From assembly GCA_947492105.1 (NCBI GenBank), contig CANLMN010000008.1:98133-162132 (forward strand): a stretch of DNA of 64,000 bases, written 5' to 3'. Position numbers and translations under genes: made by a program. Origin of the DNA: an uncultured Aquimarina sp. Lineage in GTDB: Bacteria; Bacteroidota; Bacteroidia; Flavobacteriales; Flavobacteriaceae. Under the pieces are notes generated by a model, which was given only the letters and a program-made list of their open reading frames with translations, ran no database searches and was not told the origin of the DNA. Of the stretch, positions 18,744 to 27,084 are shown piece by piece (the stretch's first letter is position 1; every line of letters begins with the position of its first letter).

Positions 18744-19904
18744 ATGAAAGCTCAAAAAATTGGTTTTAATACTATTTGCACCCATATTGGCGAAATTAAA
18801 GATCAACAATTCCAGGGAGCTATATCCCCTATTTATTTATCCACCTCTTATGCTTTTGAAGACGTTCCGGTAAAACGGTACCCTAGATATTTTAACACTC
18901 CAAATCAAGAAGCCCTATCCAAAAAACTAGCCATGCTAGAACATGGAGAGGCTTCCTTGATATTCGGGAGTGGCATGGCTGCTATCAGCACCAGTCTATT
19001 TGCTTTTCTACAAAAAGGAGATCACATTATATTACAACGTACCTTATATGGCGGTACCTCAAACCTCGTTACTGAAGAGTTTCATAAATATGGTATTGAA
19101 TATTCCTTTGTAGACGCATCAACCACAGAGAGTTTTTCAGAAAAAATTAAATCCAACACGAAAATCATATTCATAGAAACACCATCAAACCCACTACTGA
19201 CCATAACAGATATCCCAGCAATTGTAGCTATCGCAAAAAAGCACAATATTATAACCATGATTGACAATACATTTGCCTCTCCTGTGAATCAAAACCCAAT
19301 TTTGTTGGGTATTGATATAGTACTCCATTCTGCGACCAAGTATCTTGGAGGACATAGTGATATACTAGCAGGCGCTGTCATAGGTACGCAAGAACATATT
19401 GATCGTATTTTTGATTTAGCGAAGAATTTTGGTGGCAGCCTCAGTGATTTTACGGTATGGATGCTTGAGCGAAGTATCAAAACACTTGGACTTAGAGTAC
19501 GAGAACAAAACAAAAATGCTTTGCAATTAGCCCAATGGTTAGAGCAACACAAAGATATAGCCACTGTTTACTACCCAGGTCTTGAATCACACAAGGACCA
19601 TGAACTTGCCAAAAAACAAATGAAGGGTTTTGGAGGAATGCTATCTTTTGAACTAAAAAGTGGCTTGGATAGTTCTGTTTTTCAAAAATCACTACAATTA
19701 ATCAAAAGTTCAATGAGTTTAGCCGGAGTAGAAAGCACCATACTCTCCCCTGCAATAACATCCCACGCCTTATTAACACCTGAAGCGCGAGACCAACAAG
19801 GTATCAAAGACAACCTACTCCGATTAAGCACTGGTATTGAAGAGGTTGAAGATCTCATGACCGATATCAACCAAGCCATCGCAAAAACTAATACTACCAA
19901 ATAA
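18744..19904 (+). CDS. Trans-sulfuration PLP enzyme (cystathionine gamma-synthase / gamma-lyase / methionine gamma-lyase family)
   Basis: A fold-type I, PLP-dependent Cys/Met metabolism enzyme of 386 residues. The Schiff-base Lys is K199 in SATKYLGGHSD. Other family motifs are FGSGMAAIS (74-82), the Tyr of LYGGTSNL, and IDNTFASP (173-180). The C-terminal part has the substrate loop SLAGVESTILSPA. The family makes or breaks cystathionine, homocysteine or methionine; which reaction applies cannot be settled from sequence by eye. It stands alone, with repeat-bearing gaps on both sides, so context gives no help. Confidence 0.85.
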   Translation: MKAQKIGFNTICTHIGEIKDQQFQGAISPIYLSTSYAFEDVPVKRYPRYFNTPNQEALSKKLAMLEHGEASLIFGSGMAAISTSLFAFLQKGDHIILQRTLYGGTSNLVTEEFHKYGIEYSFVDASTTESFSEKIKSNTKIIFIETPSNPLLTITDIPAIVAIAKKHNIITMIDNTFASPVNQNPILLGIDIVLHSATKYLGGHSDILAGAVIGTQEHIDRIFDLAKNFGGSLSDFTVWMLERSIKTLGLRVREQNKNALQLAQWLEQHKDIATVYYPGLESHKDHELAKKQMKGFGGMLSFELKSGLDSSVFQKSLQLIKSSMSLAGVESTILSPAITSHALLTPEARDQQGIKDNLLRLSTGIEEVEDLMTDINQAIAKTNTTK

Positions 19905-19964
19905 AATTAAAGGGATTCAATTTCCGTGTATCCAATTCAATCGAAGTGGAACTGAACTTTTTTG

Positions 19965-20135
19965 ATACTTGCAAGATCGACCAGAAGAAAGAAATCTCTT
20001 GGGAATAGTGCTAGCTAATTCTTTAATTAATTGAAGGGGATTCTTTGCAATGTATAAGAGTATTACGAGTAAAAAAGACGGAAATTGCATAAAAAGGAGA
20101 TTTTTATAGTAAATCGAAAGAGATTCAAATCACTG
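19965..20135 (+). repeat. Dispersed intergenic repeat, family D copy 2
   Basis: It aligns with 18395-18555 in the same orientation, and with 52085-52185 in the opposite orientation. Landmarks are CAAGATCGACCAGA, AAAAAAGACGGAAATTGC and GGAGATTTTTATAG. This copy also sits directly downstream of a plus-strand gene. Confidence 0.55.
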
Positions 20136-20179
20136 CTATCATACAATCAATAGCAATCAATGATACGTCCCTTTTAGAT

Positions 20180-20300
20180 AATCCTAAGCTAACAATTAGC
20201 TTCTTTTTCTACCATTTTTTCACTAGAAAATTAAACTGTAGCCACTGCTATACTTAACTTTTATAGTTCAAATTACTATGGTCTACAATTACACTTTAAC
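20180..20300 (-). repeat. Dispersed intergenic repeat, family A copy 2 (inverted)
   Basis: Read on the minus strand it aligns with 32690-32840. On the plus strand the shared blocks are TTCTTTTTCTAC, TTTTTTCACTAGAAAATTAA, GCTATACTTAA and TATAGTTCAAA, matching the complement of the copy at 32.7 kb block by block with the same spacing. Confidence 0.6.
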
Positions 20301-20480
20301 TGCTATTATACCAAAATGATAGAGCAAAACAACAGCATCCATAACCCCGCCTTTTTAGGTTTATTTTTAGAACTAATCTTGACTGTCAATCTATAATAAT
20401 TTCTAAATTTTGATGTCAAAAATTAATTCAAATACATCACACACGATTTCAAAGTTGGGCTGGTATTACTATATTTGAGC

Positions 20481-21197
20481 ATGAAATTAGATATACTAGC
20501 CATTGGTGCGCATCCTGATGATGTAGAATTAAGTTGTAGTGCAACTATCGCCAAAGAAATATCCCTCGGAAAAAAAGTAGGGATTTTAGATTTAACCAAA
20601 GGAGAACTTGGAACCCGAGGAACCACCGAAACTCGAAAAGACGAAGCCGCGGAAGCTGCAAAAATATTAGGCGTTACTGTACGCGAAAATCTAGGTTTCA
20701 GTGATGCCTTTTTTATCAATGACAAGGCTCATCAATTAGCTATAATTGAAGTGCTACGCAAATACCAACCAGAAGTAGTATTATGTAATGCCATCCAAGA
20801 TCGACATATCGATCACGGAAAAGGAAGTAAACTCACTAGTGATGCCTGTTTTCTATCTGGCCTGCGCAAAATAGAAACCTTTTGTGATGGTGTATCACAA
20901 GATCCGTGGCGTCCCAAACATGTATATCATTACATACAATGGAATACTATTAAACCCGATTTTGTTGTTGACGTAAGTGGTTTTATGGATATTAAATTAC
21001 AAAGTGTTTTAGCCTACAAAACACAATTTCATAATCCTGATATTAATGAGCCCGCTACCCCTATATCAAGTTCTAATTTTAAAGACAGTATTTATTACAG
21101 AGCAGCAGATTTGGGCAGGCTTATTGGTGTAGATCACGGAGAAGGATTTACCGTTGAACGCTATGTTGCAGTAGATTCCATTTTTGATCTTATTTAA
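20481..21197 (+). CDS. bshB1: Bacillithiol biosynthesis deacetylase BshB1
   Basis: A zinc-dependent LmbE/PIG-L family deacetylase of 238 residues that removes acetate from GlcNAc-malate, the second step to bacillithiol, the main low-molecular-weight thiol of this phylum. The metal motif AHPDD (10-14) and the later HIDHG (about 110) are present. The BshB1 hallmark TKGELGTRGTTETRKDEAAEAA and the C-terminal GVDHGEGF are also present. I start at ATG 20481 rather than the TTG six bases upstream because MKLDILAIGAHPDD is the normal family beginning. It is a single gene ahead of tRNA-His. Confidence 0.94.
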   Translation: MKLDILAIGAHPDDVELSCSATIAKEISLGKKVGILDLTKGELGTRGTTETRKDEAAEAAKILGVTVRENLGFSDAFFINDKAHQLAIIEVLRKYQPEVVLCNAIQDRHIDHGKGSKLTSDACFLSGLRKIETFCDGVSQDPWRPKHVYHYIQWNTIKPDFVVDVSGFMDIKLQSVLAYKTQFHNPDINEPATPISSSNFKDSIYYRAADLGRLIGVDHGEGFTVERYVAVDSIFDLI

Positions 21198-21221
21198 GAT
21201 CAAAAAAAAAGTGTTTTTTAT

Positions 21222-21253
21222 TTTGTAGAAACAAAGAAACATCTTATTTTTGC
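21222..21253 (+). promoter_or_regulatory. Bacteroidota-type promoter of tRNA-His
   Basis: TTTG at 21222-21225 and TATTTTTG at 21246-21253 are separated by 20 bases. This matches the Bacteroidota housekeeping promoter TTTG-N19-20-TAnnTTTG. The tRNA begins 15 bases after the -7 box. Confidence 0.7.
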
Positions 21254-21268
21254 ACCCGAAATCAAATG

Positions 21269-21342
21269 GTGGTTGTAGCTCAGTTGGTTAGAGCACTGGT
21301 TTGTGGTACCAGGGGTCGCGGGTTCGAATCCCGTCTTCCACC
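21269..21342 (+). tRNA. tRNA-His (GTG)
   Basis: A cloverleaf with D-arm GCTCAGTTGGTTAGAGC, anticodon stem-loop CTGGTTTGTGGTACCAG (anticodon GTG) and T-arm GCGGGTTCGAATCCCGT. The extra G(-1) at 21269 opposite C73 is the His-tRNA identity element. CCA is not encoded. In the acceptor stem GTGGTTG pairs with CTTCCAC, leaving two adjacent T-T positions. A promoter lies just upstream and a terminator just downstream. Confidence 0.93.
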
Positions 21343-21353
21343 CTTAAACTCCC

Positions 21354-21388
21354 AAAACCCTTGTAAACACAAGGGTTTTTTGGTTTTT
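21354..21388 (+). terminator. Rho-independent terminator of tRNA-His
   Basis: AAAACCCTTGT, loop AAAC and ACAAGGGTTTT form an 11-bp stem followed by TTGGTTTTT. It begins 12 bases after the tRNA. Confidence 0.85.
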
Positions 21389-21556
21389 ACACAAAAAGCT
21401 GTGTCAAATTTGTGCCAACACATTGTTTTTTTTACAACTTCTAATCCTCCTAAAATCACTTTTTTTCCGTTCACCTTCTTCTTAATTGAGAAATACAGAA
21501 TTTCTTTATTTTCTCATAATTAGAACGTGTTTTTTGGATCATTCCCAAAAGTGTGT

Positions 21557-21980
21557 ATGGATTTAAATAAGAATCTGATCGTCGCAGAAAAAAAAAAAAA
21601 AAAAAAAAAAAAAACAGATACCGGATCCTTATCTAGATTTACCGAAAGCTTTCTTACCAAAACTGCTGGTTACCCATTTTGATAATGTTAAACAGTCTAC
21701 CACCAAAGAGGTTCTTCATTTATATTTTGAAAAGAAGAAGAATACTCCAAAAGAGTTTTCAGCAGGTGTGATTATTTCTCACGGTTTTCAGAAGAAAATA
21801 ACGATTCTGGATTTTCCTATTTGTGGTAAACAAGTATATCTTCATATTAAGCGCAGCAGATAGCTAAACAAAACTACCAAAGAAGTAGTTCAAAGAGACT
21901 GGAATCTAGTAGCACAGGGAGCTCGTATGACAGTTGAGTTTGCTGCTTTTTTAAAAGTCCTTAATCACTACCAAACCTAA
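21557..21980 (+). pseudogene. Broken N-terminal transposase frame of ISAon1-type element
   Basis: Translation from ATG 21557 gives MDLNKNLIVAE, then a 27-A tract (21588-21614) that puts the rest out of frame by one base. After the tract the frame reads PDPYLDLPKAFLPKLL and SAGVIISHGFQKKITILDFP, ends at a TAG after HIKRSR, and continues in frame as LNKTTKEVVQRDWNLVAQGARMT until a TAA at 21980. This matches, from memory, the separate N-terminal protein of ISAon1 elements. A frameshift plus an in-frame stop make it non-functional. Confidence 0.7.
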
Positions 21981-21981
21981 C

Positions 21982-22926
21982 GATTGTCATACCATTGGTA
22001 GTTTTTATGAAGTTAATGGCAAGAAACTACAACGGCAGCATCGAAATTACTTAAGTGAATTTAAAGAATGGTTAGTTTTTCCTGAGAATATAAGCAAGTA
22101 TCTATCTATTAACAAGACTACTCTTTCTAAAAGAGAACTCTATACTATTATCACCAATAAAAAAGCGAAAGGTAAGAAAGATGCTATTGCAGCGATATTG
22201 GCAGAAACTAAAGTAAAACCCATCATAGAACAACTACTTAAAATCCCTAAATTACTCAGAGATAAAGTAAAAGAAATTACCCTAGATATAGCTAATCCCA
22301 TCCATGAAGATAGATTACTAAGAAATGTTTTACTAAAACTATACTGGTTACAAATCGTTTTCACGTGCAAAAACTTGCTTTAGAAGCTCTGTAAGATATC
22401 AGAATCAAGCATCGGTGGAAAGCTATAGACTTCGAAAATGAACAAATCAAACAAGCTAAGAAGACTCAAAAACACTTCAATCCAGAGATTTTTAGCAATG
22501 GAGATACCAGAAAACAACTTTTAACTAGAAGTAGATATCTACCCTACAAATCTCCAGATAACTGGACACAAAATCAATACTTGAAAGCTAAAACACTCTT
22601 TGAACAATATCCAGATATTAAAAAAGTATACAACTTAGTCCAAGGATTAAGAAATATCTTTAATACAGCCACTTCCATACAAACAGCTTATACCAAACTA
22701 GCACATTGGCTGTAAAGATGTAGAGCAAACAGAATTTAAAGCATTTAGCACTATAGACAATACCATAACAATAAACTACAGAGCTATACTAAATCACTTT
22801 ATCAATCGTAGTACAAATGTGTCAGCAGAATCTTTTAATGCAAAAATAAAAGCATTTAGAGCACAGTTTAGAGGAGTCAAAAATGTAGAATTCTTCCTTT
22901 TTAGATTAACTAGAATATTTGCATAA
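21982..22926 (+). pseudogene. Broken DDE transposase frame of ISAon1/ISL3-type element
   Basis: The decayed reading frame has recognisable segments: HTIGSFYEVNGKKLQRQHRN, WLVFPENISKYLSINKTTLS, LYTIITNKKAKGKKDAIAAI, RFHVQKLALEAL and the C-terminal STNVSAESFNAKIKAFRAQ with FFLFRLTRIFA. The expected catalytic Asp of SIDETSLS has become Asn (SINKTTLS), and a deletion removes the part around the second Asp (VTLDMA..M becomes ITLDIANPIHEDR). At least two frameshifts (near 22345 and 22713) and a TAA at about 22393 interrupt it. It ends with TAA at 22926. Confidence 0.75.
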
Positions 22927-22993
22927 CAACTTTAATCCCACAACTTTTTTACTTGAGTTCTGACTGCCCTTTTACAGTTCAGGTGCTCTAAAA

Positions 22994-23035
22994 CAAAAAA
23001 GTCCATTCAAGTAAACTTGATGGACTTTTTTGTTT
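22994..23035 (-). terminator. Terminator hairpin beside the first tRNA-Val
   Basis: A long stem, AAAAAAGTCCAT(T)CAAGT with ACTTGATGGACTTTTTT, with only a two-base loop. The T-runs on both strands make it potentially bidirectional. It lies about 30 bases past the 3' end of the minus-strand tRNA-Val at 23064. Confidence 0.75.
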
Positions 23036-23063
23036 CAAATCACAACTTAGTTGTGAGTGATTG

Positions 23064-23138
23064 TGGGCAATGAGGGATTCGAACCCCCGACCCCTTGGGT
23101 GTAAACCAAGTGCTCTGAACCAACTGAGCTAATTGCCC
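23064..23138 (-). tRNA. tRNA-Val (TAC), copy 1
   Basis: Read on the minus strand, GGGCAAT acceptor, D-arm GCTCAGTTGGTTCAGAGC, anticodon stem-loop ACTTGGTTTACACCCAAG (anticodon TAC) and T-arm GGGGGTTCGAATCCCTC, closing with ATTGCCC and discriminator A. It is 75 bases long. CCA is not encoded. It is identical to the copy at 23369-23443. Confidence 0.95.
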
Positions 23139-23330
23139 TTACTCTTAAGGACTGCGAATATACAACTCTTTTTACTATCCACCAAAATAAACTTAGCATA
23201 AACTTCAAAACTGTCTGCTTTTTGCTAAAATCCTTTTTGCACTACACAGGATACCCCATAACATCTTCTTCTTTTTTGGAGCTAAGCTCTTGTTCACTCC
23301 ATGCAGCACCATACATCTAATAATAGTACA

Positions 23331-23360
23331 AAAAAAATCCATACAAATGTATGGATTTTT
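23331..23360 (-). terminator. Terminator of tRNA-Val copy 2
   Basis: On the minus strand AATCCATAC and GTATGGATT form a 9-bp stem with a 3-base loop, followed by seven T. It starts 9 bases after the tRNA 3' end. Each tRNA-Val therefore has its own terminator. Confidence 0.8.
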
Positions 23361-23368
23361 ATATTCTG

Positions 23369-23443
23369 TGGGCAATGAGGGATTCGAACCCCCGACCCCT
23401 TGGGTGTAAACCAAGTGCTCTGAACCAACTGAGCTAATTGCCC
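23369..23443 (-). tRNA. tRNA-Val (TAC), copy 2
   Basis: A 75-base gene identical to the tRNA-Val copy at 23064-23138, with anticodon TAC and the same arms. The flanking sequences of the two copies also share short segments, which suggests a tandem duplication of about 300 bases. Confidence 0.95.
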
Positions 23444-23566
23444 TATTTGCTGTTAGCGGTGGCAAATTTAATACTCTTTTACTGTTTACCAAAATAAAAC
23501 AGGAGTTTTTTTCTATTTTATTTCAGAAACAACCATAATCATCTCTTTATGATTAATTTAAAAAAA

Positions 23567-24325
23567 TTAATTTGTAAAGAATGTTTTTTCAATAAACAAA
23601 TTCACCCAATTATCTTGACTTACCGCCATCATTGTAAACCTATATTCTTGATCTAATTCAAGAATTGGATTCATCGTCGGATCCGTAATATTCAAGACGA
23701 CATTATCCAAGTTATAAAAAGTAAAATCTTTTTCCAATGTATAGGTACCAGAAACCAAATTGCCTTTTGTATCTGATATAACTTGGAAATAAATTACATT
23801 TTCGTCGATCAAACCATCACTCCAGGTAAAAGATGGTGTAACACCATTATCTGTTACTGTAGCCAAATCAGAATTCACTTCTGTTGGCTTAGTATTTGTT
23901 TTTAATCGAATAGGATTACATACATGCAGTTTTCCTTCACTTTTGTACGTGACTATCCCCATACGCTCCCCACGAAATACTGAATTATTAAACTTTCTTA
24001 GATATCCATTAAAAACTGGCTCATCCATCAAATCTTTTGCTCTGTAAGCAGAAAAATTTAATGAATCTGCAACATTTTCCGTTTCAAAATACCGAAATTC
24101 TGTAGCTCCATCAATTGGATAAAAAAAGATCGTAGTTGGCTGGGCGTCTGTAGTATTAAATAAGCCTCCCTCCTTACCTCCTGCACAAGCAATAAGATCG
24201 GTCATTTCTAAAGCAGCATTGAGTTCGATATAATCTGCAAGGACATTTTCTTGCAAAGAGCTTTTGTGATTCTTCTCACAAGAAAAACAAAATACGAGAA
24301 TAAAAACACCAAAAAAAATCTTCAT
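23567..24325 (-). CDS. Putative lipoprotein of unknown function
   Basis: A 252-residue exported protein with a type II signal peptide, MKIFFGVFILVFCFSC, whose Cys16 is the probable lipid-attachment site. The mature part has no motif I recognise. It contains two segments that look like beta-sandwich strands (TPSFTWSDGLIDENVIYFQV and LELDQEYRFTMMAVS), similar in feel to a fibronectin-like domain near residues 145-245. A Cys-Ala-Gly-Gly (43-46) occurs early in the protein. It is followed on the minus strand by the tRNA-Val genes and preceded by folC, with no sign of an operon. Confidence 0.6.
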   Translation of the reverse strand: MKIFFGVFILVFCFSCEKNHKSSLQENVLADYIELNAALEMTDLIACAGGKEGGLFNTTDAQPTTIFFYPIDGATEFRYFETENVADSLNFSAYRAKDLMDEPVFNGYLRKFNNSVFRGERMGIVTYKSEGKLHVCNPIRLKTNTKPTEVNSDLATVTDNGVTPSFTWSDGLIDENVIYFQVISDTKGNLVSGTYTLEKDFTFYNLDNVVLNITDPTMNPILELDQEYRFTMMAVSQDNWVNLFIEKTFFTN

Positions 24326-24405
24326 AGGTTCACATTTTGACTCTATAAACTAGTCGAAATCAACCTACAAAACTTTCAAATAAATCCCCTATACACTCTA
24401 ATACA

Positions 24406-25623
24406 TCAAACCACTTCGGCAACAACAAATGTACTACCGCCAACAAACACAACATCGTCTGGAGTTGCTATGCTCAAAGCTGTTTTATACGCCTGTTCTA
24501 CATCACTATAATACATTCCTTGCAAACCATAAATCTGTGCCTTCTGTTGTAGAATAGTTGCATCTAATCCACGTGAGATTTCTGGTTTGGCAAAGTAATA
24601 TCTAGCATCTTTGGGAAATAACGGTAAAATTCGTGATAGATCCTTGTCATCAACCACTCCTATCACACAATGCAAATTTCGATACTGCTCCGCCTGTAAC
24701 TGTTCAAAAACATATCTCAAACCCTCTGCATTATGTCCAGTATCACAAATAACTTTTGGATGCTCTTGGAGTATCTGCCAACGTCCCAATAAACCTGTAT
24801 TCTTCATTACATTCGATAATCCACTTGCGATAGCATCTTCAGAAATACCCCATCCTTTCTCTATTAAGATTTCTAACGTTTGAAGAACTGTTTTACTATT
24901 TTCTTTTTGATAACTTCCTTTCAGATCCGATGAATAAATCTTCTTGGTATATTTTGATGCCTCATACAACCTACTGCTTTGTTCTTTTGCTACTTCTTCA
25001 AAAACCCTTTGTGTAGCAGCTACACTACTTCCAATAACCACTGGAATCTTACTTTTAATAATACCTGCTTTCTCTGCAGCAATCTCAGCCAAAGTTGTAC
25101 CCAAAAAATTAGTATGATCTAGACCAATATTTGTTATCACTGATATTTCTGGAGTGACAACATTGGTCGCATCTAATCGACCTCCTAGCCCTACCTCTAT
25201 GACAGCAACATCTATTTGCTCCATAGCAAAATATGCAAAAGCCATTCCGACAGTCATCTCAAAGAACGACAATTGATGATTCTCAAAGTACGTTTTATGT
25301 TTTTCAACAAACTCCGTCACAAACTGTTCTTCCACCACACTCCCATTAATCCTAATACGTTCTCTAAAATCTTTGAGATGCGGAGAGGTGTATAACCCTA
25401 CTTTGTAACCCGCCTCTTGCAGTACAGAGGCTAGCATGTGACTTGTCGAGCCTTTTCCATTGGTACCAGCTACATGGATTGTTTTAAATTTTTTCTCTGG
25501 ATTTCCTAAATACGTCACAAGACCAATAGCCTTGGACAAATCTATTTTATAGTCAGCCCCTCCTTGTTTTTGATACATTGGCAACTGAACAAATAACCAG
25601 TCAAGAGTCTGTTGATAAGTCAT
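24406..25623 (-). CDS. folC: Bifunctional folylpolyglutamate synthase / dihydrofolate synthase
   Basis: An ATP-dependent Mur-ligase-type enzyme of 405 residues that joins Glu to dihydropteroate and lengthens the polyglutamate tail of folates. Visible motifs are the P-loop VAGTNGKGST (51-60), the SPHL.DFRERIRING segment, FEMTVGMAFAYF, the metal/substrate region EVGLGGRLDATNV, and DTGHNAEG, typical of the second domain. Length is normal. It is one of several unlinked housekeeping genes on this strand, with the TonB group about 100 bases upstream. Confidence 0.93.
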   Translation of the reverse strand: MTYQQTLDWLFVQLPMYQKQGGADYKIDLSKAIGLVTYLGNPEKKFKTIHVAGTNGKGSTSHMLASVLQEAGYKVGLYTSPHLKDFRERIRINGSVVEEQFVTEFVEKHKTYFENHQLSFFEMTVGMAFAYFAMEQIDVAVIEVGLGGRLDATNVVTPEISVITNIGLDHTNFLGTTLAEIAAEKAGIIKSKIPVVIGSSVAATQRVFEEVAKEQSSRLYEASKYTKKIYSSDLKGSYQKENSKTVLQTLEILIEKGWGISEDAIASGLSNVMKNTGLLGRWQILQEHPKVICDTGHNAEGLRYVFEQLQAEQYRNLHCVIGVVDDKDLSRILPLFPKDARYYFAKPEISRGLDATILQQKAQIYGLQGMYYSDVEQAYKTALSIATPDDVVFVGGSTFVVAEVV

Positions 25624-25726
25624 TTTTTGAGATTAGTGGTTAGAATTACAAATTTTGAGAGCTAATCCGCAATCAAATGAATATAATATATGAGTTAGAG
25701 GGCAGAAAAAAAAATCATCTAAAAAA

Positions 25727-26620
25727 TCACTCTGATAATTTAAAGTGGTATCGAATCGTCCCTATCTGCTTGGCAGGTGCTTTGGGATCTCTATTAAAAC
25801 GAGTAGCTAGTGCTGCACGTTTTGCAGGATCCATAAGACATTTTATACTATTAGTGGTTCCTTTGACTCCGGGAGTAGCTTTAATAACTTTCCCATTTTG
25901 ATCTACTTCGATTTTTACGACGACGACACCAGATTCATTACACTCTTGTACAAATCGTTCTTTGTTCAGTGCTTTGCGCCCTCCCAAGCGGTAATTCCCA
26001 TCACCATCTAGCCCTTTTCCATTACCATAGTACGATTTTGCATTTGGATCTCCGTTTGGATCTCCTTTATCACCTGCTGTTGCATCGTCGCCCTCTCCTC
26101 CTGTTGCTTTTCCATCACTTTTTGGACCATTCAAAAAGCTATCTAATGCATCAGAAGTTGCCTTATCTGGTTTTGGATCTGGTTTCTTTTCTTCAAGTTT
26201 TTTGACTGGTTTATCCGCTTTATCACTCTTTGTCTGTTTGGTAACAGGAGTCTTTTTATCAGGTTTTTCTGTAGGTTTTTCTCTCTTTTTATCTCGGACT
26301 TGTTCTATAACAGGAGCATCGGTTGTCTCTTGTGTAACGACCTCATCAATAACTTCTGTAGCATCTTCTTGCACTTCTTCAACTGGAGGAGGTGTTACTT
26401 CTGGAGTTGTCTCCTTGGGGGTTGCTTTGACAGGTTCTGTAGGTTGCTGATCACCTGATCCTGTAAGAGTCGTTCCAAAGTTCACAGCGATCCCTCCTTC
26501 TGGCTCTTCTTCTTTTGATTGTAATCCAATCAGAAATAACAACAACAACAATAAGATGTGCAATATCAATGTAATGACAAAAGACTTCTTTTTATGTTTG
26601 GTATCTAATACAATCATCAA
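25727..26620 (-). CDS. tonB: TonB-like energy transducer
   Basis: A 297-residue periplasm-spanning protein. One N-terminal membrane anchor (SFVITLILHILLLLLLFLIGL, about 13-33) is followed by a long Pro/Lys/Glu/Asp-rich linker (about 55-190) and a Gly/Asp/Asn-rich stretch. The compact C-terminal domain (about 215-297) contains GVVVVKIEVDQNGKVIKATPG, as in TonB/TolA C-termini. It is third in the order ExbB-ExbD-TonB and should pass proton-motive energy to outer-membrane transporters. The Met at position 2 is an equally good start. A TolA-like role is the main alternative. Confidence 0.85.
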   Translation of the reverse strand: MMIVLDTKHKKKSFVITLILHILLLLLLFLIGLQSKEEEPEGGIAVNFGTTLTGSGDQQPTEPVKATPKETTPEVTPPPVEEVQEDATEVIDEVVTQETTDAPVIEQVRDKKREKPTEKPDKKTPVTKQTKSDKADKPVKKLEEKKPDPKPDKATSDALDSFLNGPKSDGKATGGEGDDATAGDKGDPNGDPNAKSYYGNGKGLDGDGNYRLGGRKALNKERFVQECNESGVVVVKIEVDQNGKVIKATPGVKGTTNSIKCLMDPAKRAALATRFNRDPKAPAKQIGTIRYHFKLSE

Positions 26621-26690
26621 GTGTTTTTTCTGCCTCTATTATATCAATAATGTGAATTTTCTTGTTAGATTCCACAAAGCTACATCGCTG

Positions 26691-27083
26691 TTAGTCAGGT
26701 TTAACTGCCAAAATGACTTTAAAACGGTTACGATTTGCAATATCCATTACAGTTACAGCCTTTTCTACAGGAACTCCCACTTCTGCTCTAAGAATTATTG
26801 TAGGATCATCCACTCCGGACAAACGCTTTCTAAGTGCTCCTTCTAAGTTTCTATTTTGAATCCTATCCTTACCAATATAATAATCCAAATTTTTGGTAAT
26901 ATTTACAGATACAGTTGGCGTATTTGTCGTTTTACCTTTTGCTTTTGGCAAAATCAAATCCAAAGCTTCTGGCGTTACATTAGAGGAGGTCAACATAAAA
27001 AAGATCAATAACAAAAAAACAATATCTGTCATTGATGACATGCTGAACTCTGGGCTTACTTTATTTCTTCCGCGTAAATTCAT
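26691..27083 (-). CDS. exbD: ExbD/TolR biopolymer transport protein
   Basis: A 130-residue inner-membrane protein. The single helix (about 17-38) carries the essential Asp in SMTDIVFLLLIFFMLTS, where the proton-conducting Asp is expected. The periplasmic domain includes LPKAKGKTTNTPTVSVNIT. The gene lies one base after exbB and about 70 bases ahead of the tonB-like gene, so the three form one complex-encoding operon. Confidence 0.92.
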   Translation of the reverse strand: MNLRGRNKVSPEFSMSSMTDIVFLLLIFFMLTSSNVTPEALDLILPKAKGKTTNTPTVSVNITKNLDYYIGKDRIQNRNLEGALRKRLSGVDDPTIILRAEVGVPVEKAVTVMDIANRNRFKVILAVKPD

Positions 27084-27084
27084 C

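Larger units (their letters stand above)
19905..20480. other. Intergenic region with repeat copies D2 and A2
   Basis: This non-coding gap of 576 bases is mostly made of a family D copy (19965-20135) followed by an inverted family A copy (20180-20300). The last 100 bases before bshB1 are AT-rich. No ORF or RNA gene is recognised. Confidence 0.5.
21536..22955 (+). mobile_element. Decayed ISAon1/ISL3-like insertion sequence
   Basis: The remnant carries two broken transposase reading frames. The likely left end is at about 21536 (GGATCATTCCCAAAAGTGTG). A weakly matching degraded right end, seen inverted as AAAAAGTTGTGG, is near 22935-22955. Element ends are approximate and no target duplication could be identified. 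The element has inserted, or survived, between tRNA-His and two tRNA-Val genes. Confidence 0.6.

Noticed and set aside
21266-21523. ORF overlapping tRNA-His, and another on the opposite strand
   Set aside because: The translation is simply the tRNA and its terminator read as protein; the tRNA is unambiguous.
23205-23492. 95-codon ORF across tRNA-Val copy 2
   Set aside because: It runs through the tRNA and terminator sequence and has no independent protein features.
25969-26450. Two plus-strand ORFs opposite the tonB-like gene
   Set aside because: They are low-complexity complements of the Pro/Lys/Asp-rich linker; the minus strand has the membrane anchor and the C-terminal domain.
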